Shown: positions 15,628 to 24,939 of the stretch, in pieces
Position numbering within the stretch: position 1 is the stretch's first letter
Layout of the letters: each line of letters begins with the position of its first letter
NCBI RefSeq assembly: GCF_023023025.1
Contig: NZ_CP095481.1
Span: 10,429,001 to 10,493,000, forward strand
DNA length: 64,000 bases
Direction: 5' to 3'
Origin: Amycolatopsis sp. WQ 127309
GTDB taxonomy: Bacteria; Actinomycetota; Actinomycetes; Mycobacteriales; Pseudonocardiaceae
Position numbers and translations under genes: made by a program
The notes under the pieces: model-generated
The model's database searches: none
Told to the model about the DNA's origin: nothing
Seen by the model: the letters and a program-made list of their open reading frames with translations, nothing else

Positions 15628-17010
15628 ATGCTGATCGACGACCTGGCCGCCGCCCTGCCGGCCGACCGCCTGGTCCGCGACCCGGACGTGCTGCGCGGCT
15701 TCGCCCACGACGAGGCCGAATGGGCGCCCTGCGCGCTGCCCGTCGTCGTGGTCCGGCCGCACACCGCCGAAGAGGTCCAGACCGTGGTGCGCCAGTGCGT
15801 CCGGCACGGCGCGCCGCTGGTCACCCGCGGCGCCGGCACCGGGCTCTCCGGTGGCGCGAACGCCGTCGAAGGCTGCGTGGTGCTGGTGACCGACCGGCTG
15901 CGCGCCATCAAGGAGATCGACGAGCAGGAACGGCTCGCGGTCGTCGAGCCCGGCGTGGTCAACGACGACCTGCGCGCCGCCTGCGCCGAGCGCGGGCTCT
16001 GGTACCCGCCGGACCCGGCGAGCTCGCCGTGGTCGACGATCGGCGGCAACGTGGCGACCAACGCCGGCGGCGTCTGCTGCGTCAAGTACGGCGTCACCCG
16101 CGACTACGTCCTGGCGATGCAGGTCGTGACCGGCACCGGCGAGCTCGTCCGGCTCGGCCGCCGCACCGCGAAGGGCGTGGCGGGCTACGACCTGACCGGG
16201 CTGATGGTCGGCTCCGAAGGCACCTTGGGCGTCATCACCGAAGTCACCGTGCGGCTGCGCCCGGCGCGGGCCGCCGAGCGCACGGTGGCCGGCTACTTCG
16301 ACACGACGGTCGCGGCCGGGGAGGCCGCCGCGGCGGTCGCGGCCCGCGGCGTGCTGCCCTCGGCGCTCGAACTCGTCGACCGGCACTGCCTCGCCGCGGT
16401 CGACGCGTGGAAGAACATGGGCCTGAGCACCGACGCGAACGTCGTGCTGCTCGGGCGCACCGACGCACCCGGCGCGCAGGGCGAGCACGAAGCCGCCGTG
16501 CTGCTCGAATGCTTCGAACAGGCCGGCGCGACGTGGGCCGCCCAGTCGACCGACCAGGCCGAGGCCGACGCGCTGTTCGACGCCCGGCGCCTGGCCTACC
16601 CGGCGCTGGAACGGCTCGGGCCGGTGCTCACCGAGGACGTCTGCGTGCCGACGCGGGCCGTGCCGGAGATGCTCGCGCGGATCGACCGGGCCGCGCTGCG
16701 CCACGACGTCGTGATCGCCAACATCGCGCACATCGGCGACGGCAACCTGCACCCGCTGCTGGTGACCCCGCCCGGCGACGAGACCGCGCGCAAGAACGCC
16801 CAGGCCGCGTTCGACGACATCATCGCCGACGCGCTCGACCTCGGCGGCACGGTCACCGGGGAGCACGGCGTCGGCCTGCTCAAGCAATCCGGCCTGACCC
16901 GCGAGCTCGGCCCGGCGGTGCTCGAGCTGCACCGCGCGGTCAAACGGGCGCTGGACCCGCACCAGATCCTCAACCCCGGCAAGGTTTTCCACGAAGGGAC
17001 CCCCGCATGA
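15628..17010 (+). CDS. FAD-linked oxidase (glycolate oxidase GlcD / D-lactate dehydrogenase type)
   Basis: 460 aa. N-terminal PCMH FAD-binding domain with VTRGAGTGLSGGAN, STIGGNVATNAGG and YDLTGLMVGSEGTLG; C-terminal substrate domain with HIGDGNLHP (metal/substrate His) and TGEHGVGLLK, ending LDPHQILNPGKVF. This is the GlcD/DLD/D-2-hydroxyglutarate dehydrogenase family, oxidising a 2-hydroxyacid; which one is not decidable. GAGGAG precedes the ATG. Stop overlaps the carboxylesterase start (ATGA), so the two form a unit, perhaps ester hydrolysis followed by hydroxyacid oxidation. Confidence 0.88.
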   Translation: MLIDDLAAALPADRLVRDPDVLRGFAHDEAEWAPCALPVVVVRPHTAEEVQTVVRQCVRHGAPLVTRGAGTGLSGGANAVEGCVVLVTDRLRAIKEIDEQERLAVVEPGVVNDDLRAACAERGLWYPPDPASSPWSTIGGNVATNAGGVCCVKYGVTRDYVLAMQVVTGTGELVRLGRRTAKGVAGYDLTGLMVGSEGTLGVITEVTVRLRPARAAERTVAGYFDTTVAAGEAAAAVAARGVLPSALELVDRHCLAAVDAWKNMGLSTDANVVLLGRTDAPGAQGEHEAAVLLECFEQAGATWAAQSTDQAEADALFDARRLAYPALERLGPVLTEDVCVPTRAVPEMLARIDRAALRHDVVIANIAHIGDGNLHPLLVTPPGDETARKNAQAAFDDIIADALDLGGTVTGEHGVGLLKQSGLTRELGPAVLELHRAVKRALDPHQILNPGKVFHEGTPA

Positions 17011-18446
17011 CCGAGCCCGTCGTCCCCACCACGTCCGGCGCGGTCCGCGGGGAGCTCACCGCCGCCGGCGTCGCCCGGTTCCGCGGCGTCCCGTACGCCG
17101 CCGCGCCCGAGGGCGAGCTGCGGTTCGCCGAGGCCGTGCCGGCGCCGCCGTGGGAGGACGTCCGCGACGCGCGCAGACCGGGGCCGACCGCCCCGCAGCG
17201 CCACCGCGACTTCCCGGGCCTCGACCTCGGCCCGGTCGTCGGCCCCGGCTGGCGGCCGGGGCCGGAGTACCTGACGGTCGACGTCTGGACGCCGGACCCG
17301 GGCGCGGCCGGGCTGCCGGTGCTCGTGTTCGTGCACGGCGGCGCGTTCATCGGCGGCACCGGCTCGGCGTCGGTCTACGACGGCACGGCGTTCGCGCGAG
17401 CCGGGGCGGTCCTGGTGACCGTGCAGTACCGGCTCGGTGTCGACGGGTTCCTGCCGCTGGACGGCGGCGTGACGAACCTGGGCCTGCGCGACCAGCTGGC
17501 GGCGCTCAAGTGGGTGCGGGAGAACATCGCGGCGTTCGGCGGCGACCCCGACAACGTCACCCTGGCCGGCGAGTCCGCCGGCGCGGTGAGCGTCGCGTGC
17601 CTGCTCGCCTCGCCGCTCGCGACCGGGCTGTTCCGCCGGGCCATCGTCCAAAGTGGACACCCCGACATGGTGCGCGGCGTCGTCGAGGCGCGGCGGCTCG
17701 CCCGCGTCGTCGCCGACGAGCTGCGCGTCGAGGCGACCGCCGAGGCGTTCCGCAAGGTGTCGACCGAGCAGCTGCTCGACGCCCAGGACGCGGTGCTGCG
17801 CCCGGGTGGCGCGCCCGACCTGCGCGACGCGCTGGGCTACGACCGCGGCTACGGGATCAGCCCGTTCCTGCCGATGGTCGGCGACGACGTGCTGCCGCAG
17901 CACCCGGGCAAGGCGATCAAGGCGGGCGCGGGGGCCGGCGTCGACCTGATCGTCGGCAGCTGCCGCGAGGAGATGCGGCTCTACCTGGTGCCGACCGGCG
18001 TGCTCGAAGCCGTCACCGACGACCAGGCCGTCGCGTCGCTGGCCGTGTCGCACCCCGACCCGGCCGGTGTCCTGCGGCGCTACGGCCTCGGCGGCGACCG
18101 CGTGGCGGGCGAGGTGCTCGTCGACGCGCTGACCGACCTGGTCTTCCGCGACTCGGTGCGGGACCTGGCCGAGAACCACGCCGGGCGCACCTACCGCTAC
18201 GAGTTCGAGTGGCGCTCCCCGCTGATGGACGGCCGGCTGGGCGCGTGCCACGGCCTGGAGCTGCCGTTCGTCTTCGACGCGCTCGACGTGCTGTCCGGGC
18301 CGCGCGGCCTCCTCGGCGAGCACGCGCCGCGGCAGCTGGCCCACGACCTGAACGGCGCCTGGTACCGCTTCGCCACCACCGGCTCGCCGGGCTGGCTGGC
18401 CTACACCGGCGAGGACACCACATTCCACGCGGGGGCCACCTACTGA
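17007..18446 (+). CDS. Type-B carboxylesterase
   Basis: 479-aa alpha/beta hydrolase. VFVHGGAFIGG gives the oxyanion hole, TLAGESAGAVSV the GxSxG nucleophile, and GACHGLELPFVF the catalytic His region; the opening FRGVPYAAAPEGELRF is typical of bacterial para-nitrobenzyl esterases. No signal peptide, so it acts in the cytoplasm. Coupled to the 2-hydroxyacid oxidase upstream. Substrate unknown. Confidence 0.92.
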   Translation: MTEPVVPTTSGAVRGELTAAGVARFRGVPYAAAPEGELRFAEAVPAPPWEDVRDARRPGPTAPQRHRDFPGLDLGPVVGPGWRPGPEYLTVDVWTPDPGAAGLPVLVFVHGGAFIGGTGSASVYDGTAFARAGAVLVTVQYRLGVDGFLPLDGGVTNLGLRDQLAALKWVRENIAAFGGDPDNVTLAGESAGAVSVACLLASPLATGLFRRAIVQSGHPDMVRGVVEARRLARVVADELRVEATAEAFRKVSTEQLLDAQDAVLRPGGAPDLRDALGYDRGYGISPFLPMVGDDVLPQHPGKAIKAGAGAGVDLIVGSCREEMRLYLVPTGVLEAVTDDQAVASLAVSHPDPAGVLRRYGLGGDRVAGEVLVDALTDLVFRDSVRDLAENHAGRTYRYEFEWRSPLMDGRLGACHGLELPFVFDALDVLSGPRGLLGEHAPRQLAHDLNGAWYRFATTGSPGWLAYTGEDTTFHAGATY

Positions 18447-18459
18447 TCACGTCCCGGCC

Positions 18460-18482
18460 GCCCGCTCGTACGGCGGGCTTTG
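18460..18482 (+). terminator. Weak terminator candidate
   Basis: GCCCGC (18460-18465) and GCGGGC (18473-18478) with a 7-nt loop followed by TTTGG, 14 bp after the carboxylesterase stop. The short stem keeps confidence low. Confidence 0.4.
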
Positions 18483-18579
18483 GTCCACCAGGGCAGACTT
18501 GTCAGCCGGACGGTTGACTGTGCCCTGGCCGCGCTGTCAGGCTCAGGCCGCCCGGACGGCCGGATGAATGGGGACATCG

Positions 18580-19857
18580 ATGCCCGAGGCGGGCTTTGGC
18601 GCGCCGCCGCGCGCGTACGTCCGCACGCTGCTGCGCAACGGCACGCCCGTGGAGACGGCGGACCCGGACGCCGACGGGGCCGACCTCGCCGCGGTCGGCG
18701 CCGCGACACTCGCGCGGGCCTCGCGCTACTGGGTCGTCGTGCCGCTGGCCTACCGGATCGCGACGTTCATCAAGGTGTTCATCGGGTACACCGCCGCCAA
18801 CGGCCGCCTCGGGCTGGGCCCGGTGCTCTCGGCCACGGTGTTCGCCGTCGTCGTCAACATCGCCGCCGTGGCCTGGGTGCTGCGGGCCGGCGGCCTGCGA
18901 GGCCGCGTCACCGGCCGCGCCCTCGCGCTGGACCTGGCGATCGGCGTGGCGCTCAACTTCGCCGTCGCGGTGAGCGTCCCGGCCGCGGTGCAGCCGTTCG
19001 CCGTCGACGTCACCTGGACCTGGCTGGTCGGCGCGGTCGCGATGTGGGCGGGCACCTCCGGCATCCCGACGGCGCTGTGGCTGTTCGCCGCGGCCCTCCC
19101 GCTCCGCTCGGCGCTCACCCTGGCCGGCGGCCTCCCGCTGGACGACCCGCTCGTGCTGACCCGGTCGGTCGGCTGCATGATCGCGCTCGCCGTCGCCATC
19201 GTGCTCGGCGCGGGCATCCTCATCCTGCTCGGCGTCGGCACCCGGTTCGCCCTCGACATCGGGCTGCGCCGCGGGCGCGAGGCCGAGCGCCACCGGACCC
19301 GGCGCATCATGCACGACAGCGTCCTGCAGACCCTCGAAGCGCTGGCGATCTCGGCCCCCGGGGACGACGCGCAGGCCGTCGCCCGGCTCAAGGAGCTGCG
19401 CTCGGTCGCCAAGGCCGAGGCGGCCGAGCTGCGCCGGAAGATCACCGAGCCCGTCCAGTCCGGTTCGTCGCGCGGCTTCGCCGTCGAGCTCGCCGACGTC
19501 GCGACCGAGATGGCCCGCGACGGCCTGCGCACCCAGCTGGTCGCCGCGGACTTCGCCGACGACGACAAGCTGTCGCAGGACCGCCGGACCGCGATGTGCG
19601 AGGCGGTCCGGGAAGCGTTGCGCAACACCGTGAAGCACTCCGGGACCAAGCAGGTCGTGCTGCGCGTGGAGGAACGCGACGGCGGGATCGCGGTGGTCGC
19701 GCGGGACCAGGGCCAGGGCTTCGACGTCCAGGACCGCCCGCCGGGCTTCGGCATCACCCAGTCCATCATGGCGCGGCTGGCCGAGGTCGGCGGCCGCGGC
19801 ACGGTCGACTCCCAGCCGGGCCGCGGCACCCGCGTCACCCTGTGGGTGCCCAGCTAG
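18580..19857 (+). CDS. Orphan sensor histidine kinase (HisKA_3/HATPase)
   Basis: 425 aa from ATG 18580 (GGGGA five bases upstream; ATG 18568 is an alternative). About six hydrophobic segments in residues 45-215 form a membrane sensor, followed by a linker and RRIMHDSVLQTLEAL with the phospho-acceptor His in the DxxLQ context of NarL-type kinases. The ATPase has the N-box EALRNTVKHSG, G1 ARDQGQGFDV and GRGTRVTLWVPS. No response regulator lies beside it; the next gene is a permease pseudogene. Stimulus unknown. Confidence 0.88.
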   Translation: MPEAGFGAPPRAYVRTLLRNGTPVETADPDADGADLAAVGAATLARASRYWVVVPLAYRIATFIKVFIGYTAANGRLGLGPVLSATVFAVVVNIAAVAWVLRAGGLRGRVTGRALALDLAIGVALNFAVAVSVPAAVQPFAVDVTWTWLVGAVAMWAGTSGIPTALWLFAAALPLRSALTLAGGLPLDDPLVLTRSVGCMIALAVAIVLGAGILILLGVGTRFALDIGLRRGREAERHRTRRIMHDSVLQTLEALAISAPGDDAQAVARLKELRSVAKAEAAELRRKITEPVQSGSSRGFAVELADVATEMARDGLRTQLVAADFADDDKLSQDRRTAMCEAVREALRNTVKHSGTKQVVLRVEERDGGIAVVARDQGQGFDVQDRPPGFGITQSIMARLAEVGGRGTVDSQPGRGTRVTLWVPS

Positions 19858-19955
19858 GCGTCCCTCGACAACGGCCTTGCGCTGCGGAGCAAGACCGCGG
19901 GCCGCCGCGCGGCGCACGATGCCGGGGCATCGGTGCCCCAGCGGAGGAGACGTCC

Positions 19956-21042
19956 ATGGCCGGATCGGAAGCGGGCGCCCTGCGCCGGGACGCCCTCGGC
20001 ACGCCGGGGGTGGTGTTCCTCGTGCTGGCCGCGGTCGCCCCGCTCACCGGCATCATCGTCGTGGCCTCGCTCGGGATCGCCCTCGGCGACGGCGGCGGCA
20101 TGCCCGGCGCGTTCCTGCTCGCCGCGGTGATCCTGGTGCTCTTCGGCGTCGGCTACGCCCAGATGAGCAAGGTCGTCGTCGGCGCGGGCGGGTTCTACGG
20201 CTACGTCACGCGCGGGCTGGCCGCCCGCTCGGCCTGGTCGCGGCGCTCGTCGCGCTCCTGGGCTACAACTGCTTCGTGGCCGGCGCGGTCGGCACGAGCG
20301 GGTTCTTCACGGCCAACGTCGTCGAGCAGGTCTTCGGGTGGCACACGCCGTGGCCGCTGTGGAGCCTCGTGTCGGCCGTCGCGGTGTTCGCGCTCGGGCG
20401 GCGCCCGGACCGGCCTGGACGTCCACGCCTTCCACCCCAGCGTGGTGTTCTCCGGCTCGGCCGGGATCGCCTTCCTGTTCGCCTTCAACGCTTTCGTCGG
20501 GTTCGAGGCGACCGGCCTGTTCAGCGAGGAGGCCCGCGACCCGCACCGGACGATCTCCCGCGCGACCTACACCGCGATCGTGCTGATCGGCGTCTTCGCC
20601 GCGGTCACGACGTGGGCGGTCGTCAGCGCGACCGGCGTCGAGCAGGCCGGGGCGGCCGCGCGGGACCACCTCTCGGCGGGTGACCTCGTGTTCGCCATCA
20701 GCGGTACCGACCTGGGCCCGGTCCTCACCGACGTGATGATGCTGCTGCTGGTCGTCAGCCTGTTCGCCGCGCTGCTGGCGCTGCACAACTCCGCGACGCG
20801 GTACCTGTTCGCGCTCGGCCGCGCGCACGGCGGTGGCGCCCGCGCTCGGTGGCCTCGGCCTGATCGCCGTGACGACCCTGGCGATCCTCAACTTCCCCAC
20901 CCTCGCCGGTTCCGACGCGCCGGCGATCGCCCTGCTGCCGTGGCTGCCGGCGGTGGCGCTGGTCGCCGGGCTGGCCCTGGCGGCCTGGCTGCGACGCCGG
21001 CGGCCGGACGTCTACGCGGGCCTGGCCGACCTCGACGGCTGA
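19956..21042 (+). pseudogene. APC-family amino acid permease pseudogene with three lesions
   Basis: Starts well (ATG 19956, GGAGGAG upstream): TPGVVFLVLAAVAPLTGI, GAGGFYGYVTRGLA. Near 20225 a one-base loss moves the reading frame; RPLGLVAALVALLGYNCFVA continues in frame 2. Near 20405 the frame returns (TGLDVHAFHPSVVFSGSAG) but one expected helix between FALGRR and TGLDVH is missing. Near 20828 the frame shifts again with about 80-100 residues lost before VAPALGGLGLIAVTTLAIL. The last helices and RRRRPDVYAGLADLDG end at 21042. The protein cannot be made. Assembly error is an alternative for the first lesion, less so for the deletions. Confidence 0.82.
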
Positions 21043-21150
21043 CCCGGCGGGCGTTGGCCAGATCCCGGCGCTATCTGGCATTCCAGCCACTCCCGGTGCC
21101 GCGGCCGGGCCGATAACTTCGGCTCGTCCCCCGCACGACTGAGGAGTTCC

Positions 21151-21585
21151 GTGTCGAAGTTCCTGCTCTCGGTGCACGTCCTGGCGGCGATCCTGGCCGT
21201 CGGCCCGGTCGCCGTCGCGGCCAGCATGTTCCCCGCGGCCGTGCGCCGCGTCGCCGCCGGCGGCGATCTCACCACGGTGACCGTGCTGCACCGGATCTGC
21301 CGCGTCTACGCCTACGTCGCGATCGCCGTGCCGGTGTTCGGCTTCGGCGTCGCGGGCACCATGCACGTCATGGGCGACCCGTGGCTGATCGTGTCCATCG
21401 GGCTGACGGCGGTCGCGGCTGCCGTGCTGGCGTTCGTGGTGCTGCCCAGCCAGCGGCGTCAGCTGGCCGCACCCGCGCCGGGCACCGTGAGCCGGCTGGG
21501 CATGACGACCGGCGTGTTCAACCTGCTCTGGGCCGCGGTCACCGTGCTGATGATCGTCCGGCCCGGCTCGTCGACCGGCGCCTGA
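21151..21585 (+). CDS. Small four-helix membrane protein (DUF2269-like)
   Basis: 144 aa, GTG start with GAGGAG upstream. Four hydrophobic segments (residues about 3-25, 48-70, 78-98, 118-138), opening with the pattern SKFLLSVHVLAAILAVGPVAVA that resembles DUF2269/integral membrane proteins of actinobacteria. Function unknown. Its stop is one base from the converging GNAT gene. Confidence 0.75.
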   Translation: MSKFLLSVHVLAAILAVGPVAVAASMFPAAVRRVAAGGDLTTVTVLHRICRVYAYVAIAVPVFGFGVAGTMHVMGDPWLIVSIGLTAVAAAVLAFVVLPSQRRQLAAPAPGTVSRLGMTTGVFNLLWAAVTVLMIVRPGSSTGA

Positions 21586-21586
21586 C

Positions 21587-22264
21587 TCAGGCCGGCACCC
21601 GCACCGCGACGAAGTCCGGCCGGTGCCGCAGCACGAACCCGAGCGACTGGTAGAGCCGGATCGCCGAGGTGTTGCGCGCGGCCGCGTGCATCATCGGCGT
21701 CTCGCCCCGCGCGCGGATGCCGAACGCGACCGCGTGCACGAGCCGCGTGCCCAGGCCCTGCCCGCGGAACGCCGGGTCGGTGCAGACGGCGCTGATCTCG
21801 GTGTAGCCGGGCGGGTGCAGCCGCTCCCCGGCCATCGCCACGAGCGCGCCCTCACGCCGGATCCCGAGGTAGGTGCCGAGCTCGACGGTCCGCTTCCGGA
21901 ACGGCCCGGGCTGCGTCCGCGCGACGAGGTCGAGCATCTCCGGCACGTCCGCGGGCCCCAGCCGCACGGCTTCCGGGTCCTCGGCGGCCGCGACCCCCTC
22001 GTCGACGAGCTGCACCCCCGGCAGCGCCTCGATCACCTCCCACCCGGCAGGCGGCCGGGCGAAGGTGGAGGCGACGACCACGGTCGCGCCGGGCCCGCCC
22101 AGCGTCGCGACGTCGAGCCAGTCCTGCTCGCCGGGGTCGTCGGGCAGCCCCAGGAAGGGCGCGACGTCTTCCGGGTACCGCAGCACGCGCCCCTGCCGCT
22201 CGGCGAAGCGGGCGTGCGGCCCGGCCAGCGACGTCCAGGTCGGGTTGTCCAGCGGAGAAGACAT
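21587..22264 (-). CDS. GNAT-family N-acetyltransferase
   Basis: 225 aa. The acetyl-CoA loop is RGQGLGTRLVHAV (R/QxxGxG/A) preceded by the beta-4 strand YTEISAVCTDPAFR, followed by NTSAIRLYQSLGF. The N-terminal 100 residues are a degenerate GNAT-like half (LDNPTWTSLAGPHARFA), as in FR47-type proteins. Acceptor substrate unknown. Confidence 0.85.
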   Translation of the reverse strand: MSSPLDNPTWTSLAGPHARFAERQGRVLRYPEDVAPFLGLPDDPGEQDWLDVATLGGPGATVVVASTFARPPAGWEVIEALPGVQLVDEGVAAAEDPEAVRLGPADVPEMLDLVARTQPGPFRKRTVELGTYLGIRREGALVAMAGERLHPPGYTEISAVCTDPAFRGQGLGTRLVHAVAFGIRARGETPMMHAAARNTSAIRLYQSLGFVLRHRPDFVAVRVPA

Positions 22265-22359
22265 GCGCTACCTCGGGGGTTCCGGCTCGGGGTGATCACC
22301 CGCCAGGATGCGTCGAAAGCCCCGCCGCGCGCCGCCGCTCCCACATCGTGAGCGCGCGC

Positions 22360-23022
22360 TCAGCCGACCGTGGTCAGCTCGTCGTCCGAGAGCACCTGGC
22401 CGCCGTCCGACACCACGAGCCTGCCGCCGCCGACCTGGTAGCTGTACTGGCCGTTCACCGCGACGAAGCCGTCGCCCGAGGGCTGGGCCGGCAGCGTGAT
22501 GTGGGTGTCGTCCGACGCACCCTGCCCGCGGGCCTGGCCGTCGTAGAAGATCCGGCCGTCGGGGGTCTTGCAGACCGTGACGACGGACTTGACCGTCTCC
22601 CCCACGAGCAGCGCCGTGCCCGCGCCGCCGGGCAGGTACCGGGCGGCGTCACCCGGGCACGGCTTCCCGGCCGGGGCCGACGACGTCGACGGCGGGGCCG
22701 ACGTCGACGACGGAGCGGACAGCGCGGGCGGGGCGGGCGGGGTGACGCCGTTCGCGGTCGTGACGACCGTCTTGGTCGTCGGCAACGCGGGTGTCGTGTA
22801 CTGCGGGAACGGCCCGGACGCGGCCGGCGAGGACTTCGGGCGCCCGGCGAACAGCAGGACGCCGGTCACCGCGACGGCGGCGACCACCATCAGGGTGAGC
22901 AGCACCCACAGCGCCCGCGCGCGGGCCCGGCCAGGGGCCAGGCTCGCGCAGGTGCCGCACCGCTGCGCGGCGGCGGCGTTGACCGCGCCGCACTGCGCGC
23001 ACGTCCAGGGGGAACCCGCCAT
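22360..23022 (-). CDS. Membrane protein with N-terminal RanBP2-type zinc finger
   Basis: 220 aa from ATG 23022 (AGGAGG four bases before). Residues 6-27 form WxCxxC-x10-CxxC (WTCAQCGAVN..QRCGTC), the exact spacing of a RanBP2/NZF finger. One helix follows (ALWVLLTLMVVAAVAVTGVLLF), then a Ser/Thr/Pro-rich linker and an extracellular domain of about 85 residues with two Cys (KPCPGD, TVCKTPDG) likely to pair. The topology suggests a cytoplasmic finger and an exported sensor or binding domain. Function unknown. Confidence 0.75.
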   Translation of the reverse strand: MAGSPWTCAQCGAVNAAAAQRCGTCASLAPGRARARALWVLLTLMVVAAVAVTGVLLFAGRPKSSPAASGPFPQYTTPALPTTKTVVTTANGVTPPAPPALSAPSSTSAPPSTSSAPAGKPCPGDAARYLPGGAGTALLVGETVKSVVTVCKTPDGRIFYDGQARGQGASDDTHITLPAQPSGDGFVAVNGQYSYQVGGGRLVVSDGGQVLSDDELTTVG

Positions 23023-23111
23023 CGGGCCTCCTTCGGCCCCGGCGCGATCTCGGGCACGCCGGTCCTCCATCGTCACCGACGACGGCGCCCGCTGCAACGC
23101 CCCGGTTCGGG

Positions 23112-23516
23112 CTAGTGCCCGATGTTCACCATCCACGGGATGCCGAACTTGTCGATGCAGCAACCGAATTCGTCGGCCCACGCCTGCTTTTCGAACGGAA
23201 CCGTCACGGTGCCGCCCGCGCTCAGCTTGTCCCAGTAGGTCCGCAGGTCGTCGGCGTCGTCCCCGCTGAGGCTGACGGTGATGTTCGTGCCCGGGTGGTA
23301 TTCCATCCCCTCGGGGGTGTCGGACGCCATCAGCGTGTAGCCGCCGTCGGTGTCCAGCTGGGCGTGCATGACCTTCTCGGCCTCCGGCCCGTCAGGCGCA
23401 CCGAATGACCCGAACGTGTGCACGGTGAGCTTGCCCCCGAACACCGTCTCGTAGAACTCCATGGCCTGGCGGGCGTTGTCCTCGAAGCTCAGGTACGGGT
23501 TCAGGCGGGAAGCCAT
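23112..23516 (-). CDS. VOC-family (PhnB-like) protein
   Basis: 134 aa with the PhnB/3-demethylubiquinone-methyltransferase-like glyoxalase fold: NPYLSFEDNARQAMEFYETV, FGGKLTVHTFG, HAQLDTDGGYTLMASD, and the closing FGCCIDKFGIPWMVN. AAGGAG precedes the ATG. Enzymatic role not assignable. Confidence 0.85.
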   Translation of the reverse strand: MASRLNPYLSFEDNARQAMEFYETVFGGKLTVHTFGSFGAPDGPEAEKVMHAQLDTDGGYTLMASDTPEGMEYHPGTNITVSLSGDDADDLRTYWDKLSAGGTVTVPFEKQAWADEFGCCIDKFGIPWMVNIGH

Positions 23517-23585
23517 GGCGCTCTCCTTCGGTCGGAAGATGCAGCATCCTCGCAGAAGCCCGTGACCACGCCAAACGCGAAATTT

Positions 23586-24158
23586 TCAGACGACGAAGCG
23601 GCGGTGCGCGTGCGGTTCCAACGGGAGCGAGCCGTGCAGCGCGGCCCGGGCGCGCAGCTCCAGCGCGCGGTCCAGGGTGCCCGTCCCGGGCGCTGCCGCG
23701 GCGTGGAAGGTGCCGCGCCCGAACAGGTACACCAGCTGCAGCCGGCCGTCCCGGCGGCCGTCCGGGTCAGCGAACTCGACGCTCGCGAAGCGCAGCGCGC
23801 CGCCGTAACCGGCCCGCGCCAGCCGGTCGGCGACGTCCACCAGGTCACCGGTCAGCACGCGCAGGTCGCGGTTGCGGCGCCAGCAGCGGACCGTCGAGCG
23901 GCCGTAGAGGTCCTGGGTCACCAGCGGGTGCACCGGCAGCTTGGCCGACGTCGCGGCGAGCAGCTCGGCCTCGGTGCGGTCCAGCGCGTCGCCGTCCACC
24001 TTGAAGCTCAGCGTGCCGCCGCCGGTCGGGACCAGGCCGAGCGCGCCGCGCACCCGCGGAGCGGCCGCGGCGAGGCCGTAGAGGGACTGCAGGTTCGGGC
24101 GGGAAGTCCAGCAGCGGACGAGTTTGCTGTCCAGCAGGGTCACGGGCGGGGTGTCCAT
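23586..24158 (-). CDS. Hypothetical protein, 190 aa
   Basis: Unrecognised. Clear coding bias, no signal peptide or helix. Features: RCWTSRPNLQSLYGLAAAAP, GGGTLSFKVDGDALDRTEAELL, and RCWRRNRDLRVLTGDLVDVADRL. ATG 24158 has GGAGA almost touching it, and ATG 24197 would extend it by 13 Arg/Pro-rich residues, so the start is uncertain. Lies behind the PhnB-like gene on the same strand with a 69-bp gap. Confidence 0.6.
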   Translation of the reverse strand: MDTPPVTLLDSKLVRCWTSRPNLQSLYGLAAAAPRVRGALGLVPTGGGTLSFKVDGDALDRTEAELLAATSAKLPVHPLVTQDLYGRSTVRCWRRNRDLRVLTGDLVDVADRLARAGYGGALRFASVEFADPDGRRDGRLQLVYLFGRGTFHAAAAPGTGTLDRALELRARAALHGSLPLEPHAHRRFVV

Positions 24159-24361
24159 TCTCCGGTCGAGATGACGCCGGGCCGGGCACGCTGGCAATGT
24201 CCACAGTGGACGTCAGGTGCGGGGTCGCGGGGTCGGAAAGGACAGCATGCTCCCCGGCCCGGCGATTCCGGTCCGGAACCGGCCGATCACGCGGCGAACG
24301 GCGCCGGGGTGCCGCCGAACGGTCGACGTCACAGTGGTTCAGCCGATCAGCGGTACCCCTT

Positions 24362-24743
24362 TCACGGGGTCGTGATGACGACCTTCCCGAAGTTCCCCCG
24401 GCCCGCGAAGTGCCGGAACGCTGCGTCGGCGTCCCCGAACGGGTGAACGCTGTCGATGACCGGTCCGATCGGGCGGACGGCGAGCCGCCGCACCGCCCCC
24501 GCCGGCGAACCCGATCTCGGCGTGGTGCGTCCCGGCCGCGACGAGCGACCGCGCGAACGTGCCGGGCCCATCCACCTCGACGATCCGGCCCACGCCGCAA
24601 CCGCCGGTCGCGTCGGGCACGGCCCGGCCCCGCTCGGGCGTCCCGGCGTAGTCGATCACCGTGTCCGCCCCGAGTTCGGCCGGCTTGGCCGCCTTCGCCG
24701 CACTCGACGTCGTCGCGACCACGCGCGCCCCGTGCGCCTTCGC
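24362..24743 (-). pseudogene. Zinc-type alcohol dehydrogenase/quinone oxidoreductase remnant
   Basis: The NAD(P)-binding half of an MDR-family enzyme remains: AKAHGARVVATTSSAAKAA, ELGADTVIDY, TFARSLVAAGTHHAEIGFAGG, then a frame change near 24500 and PIGPVIDSVHPFGDADAAF and GNFGKVVITTP to the stop at 24362. The first 170 or so residues, holding the catalytic domain and the GxGxxG start of the Rossmann fold, are absent. Upstream sequence to 24897 shows no coding region I trust. Divergent from the damaged marR gene, a frequent arrangement for regulator and oxidoreductase. Confidence 0.78.
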
Positions 24744-24897
24744 CGGCGTTTCCGGAGACGGCGCGGTACTCCGCGAGCCGGCCGTCCTGGGCGTTCCCGC
24801 ACCGGCTGACCATGATCGCCACACTGACCCGCGAACCCGGCCGGTCGTGCGGCGCGATCATCCGGACCTTTCCCCCGCTTTCTCACCAACCAGACAT

Positions 24898-24925
24898 TTA
24901 GCGTTGCTAATAGTTCTGATTCAGA
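24898..24925. promoter_or_regulatory. MarR operator candidates
   Basis: TTAGC-GTT-GCTAA (24898-24910) and TCTGA-T-TCAGA (24915-24925) are perfect small palindromes immediately before the marR ATG at 24940, between divergent genes. TTAGC/GCTAA resembles MarR-family half sites. Confidence 0.5.
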
Positions 24926-24939
24926 GCTACTTTGGGGCC

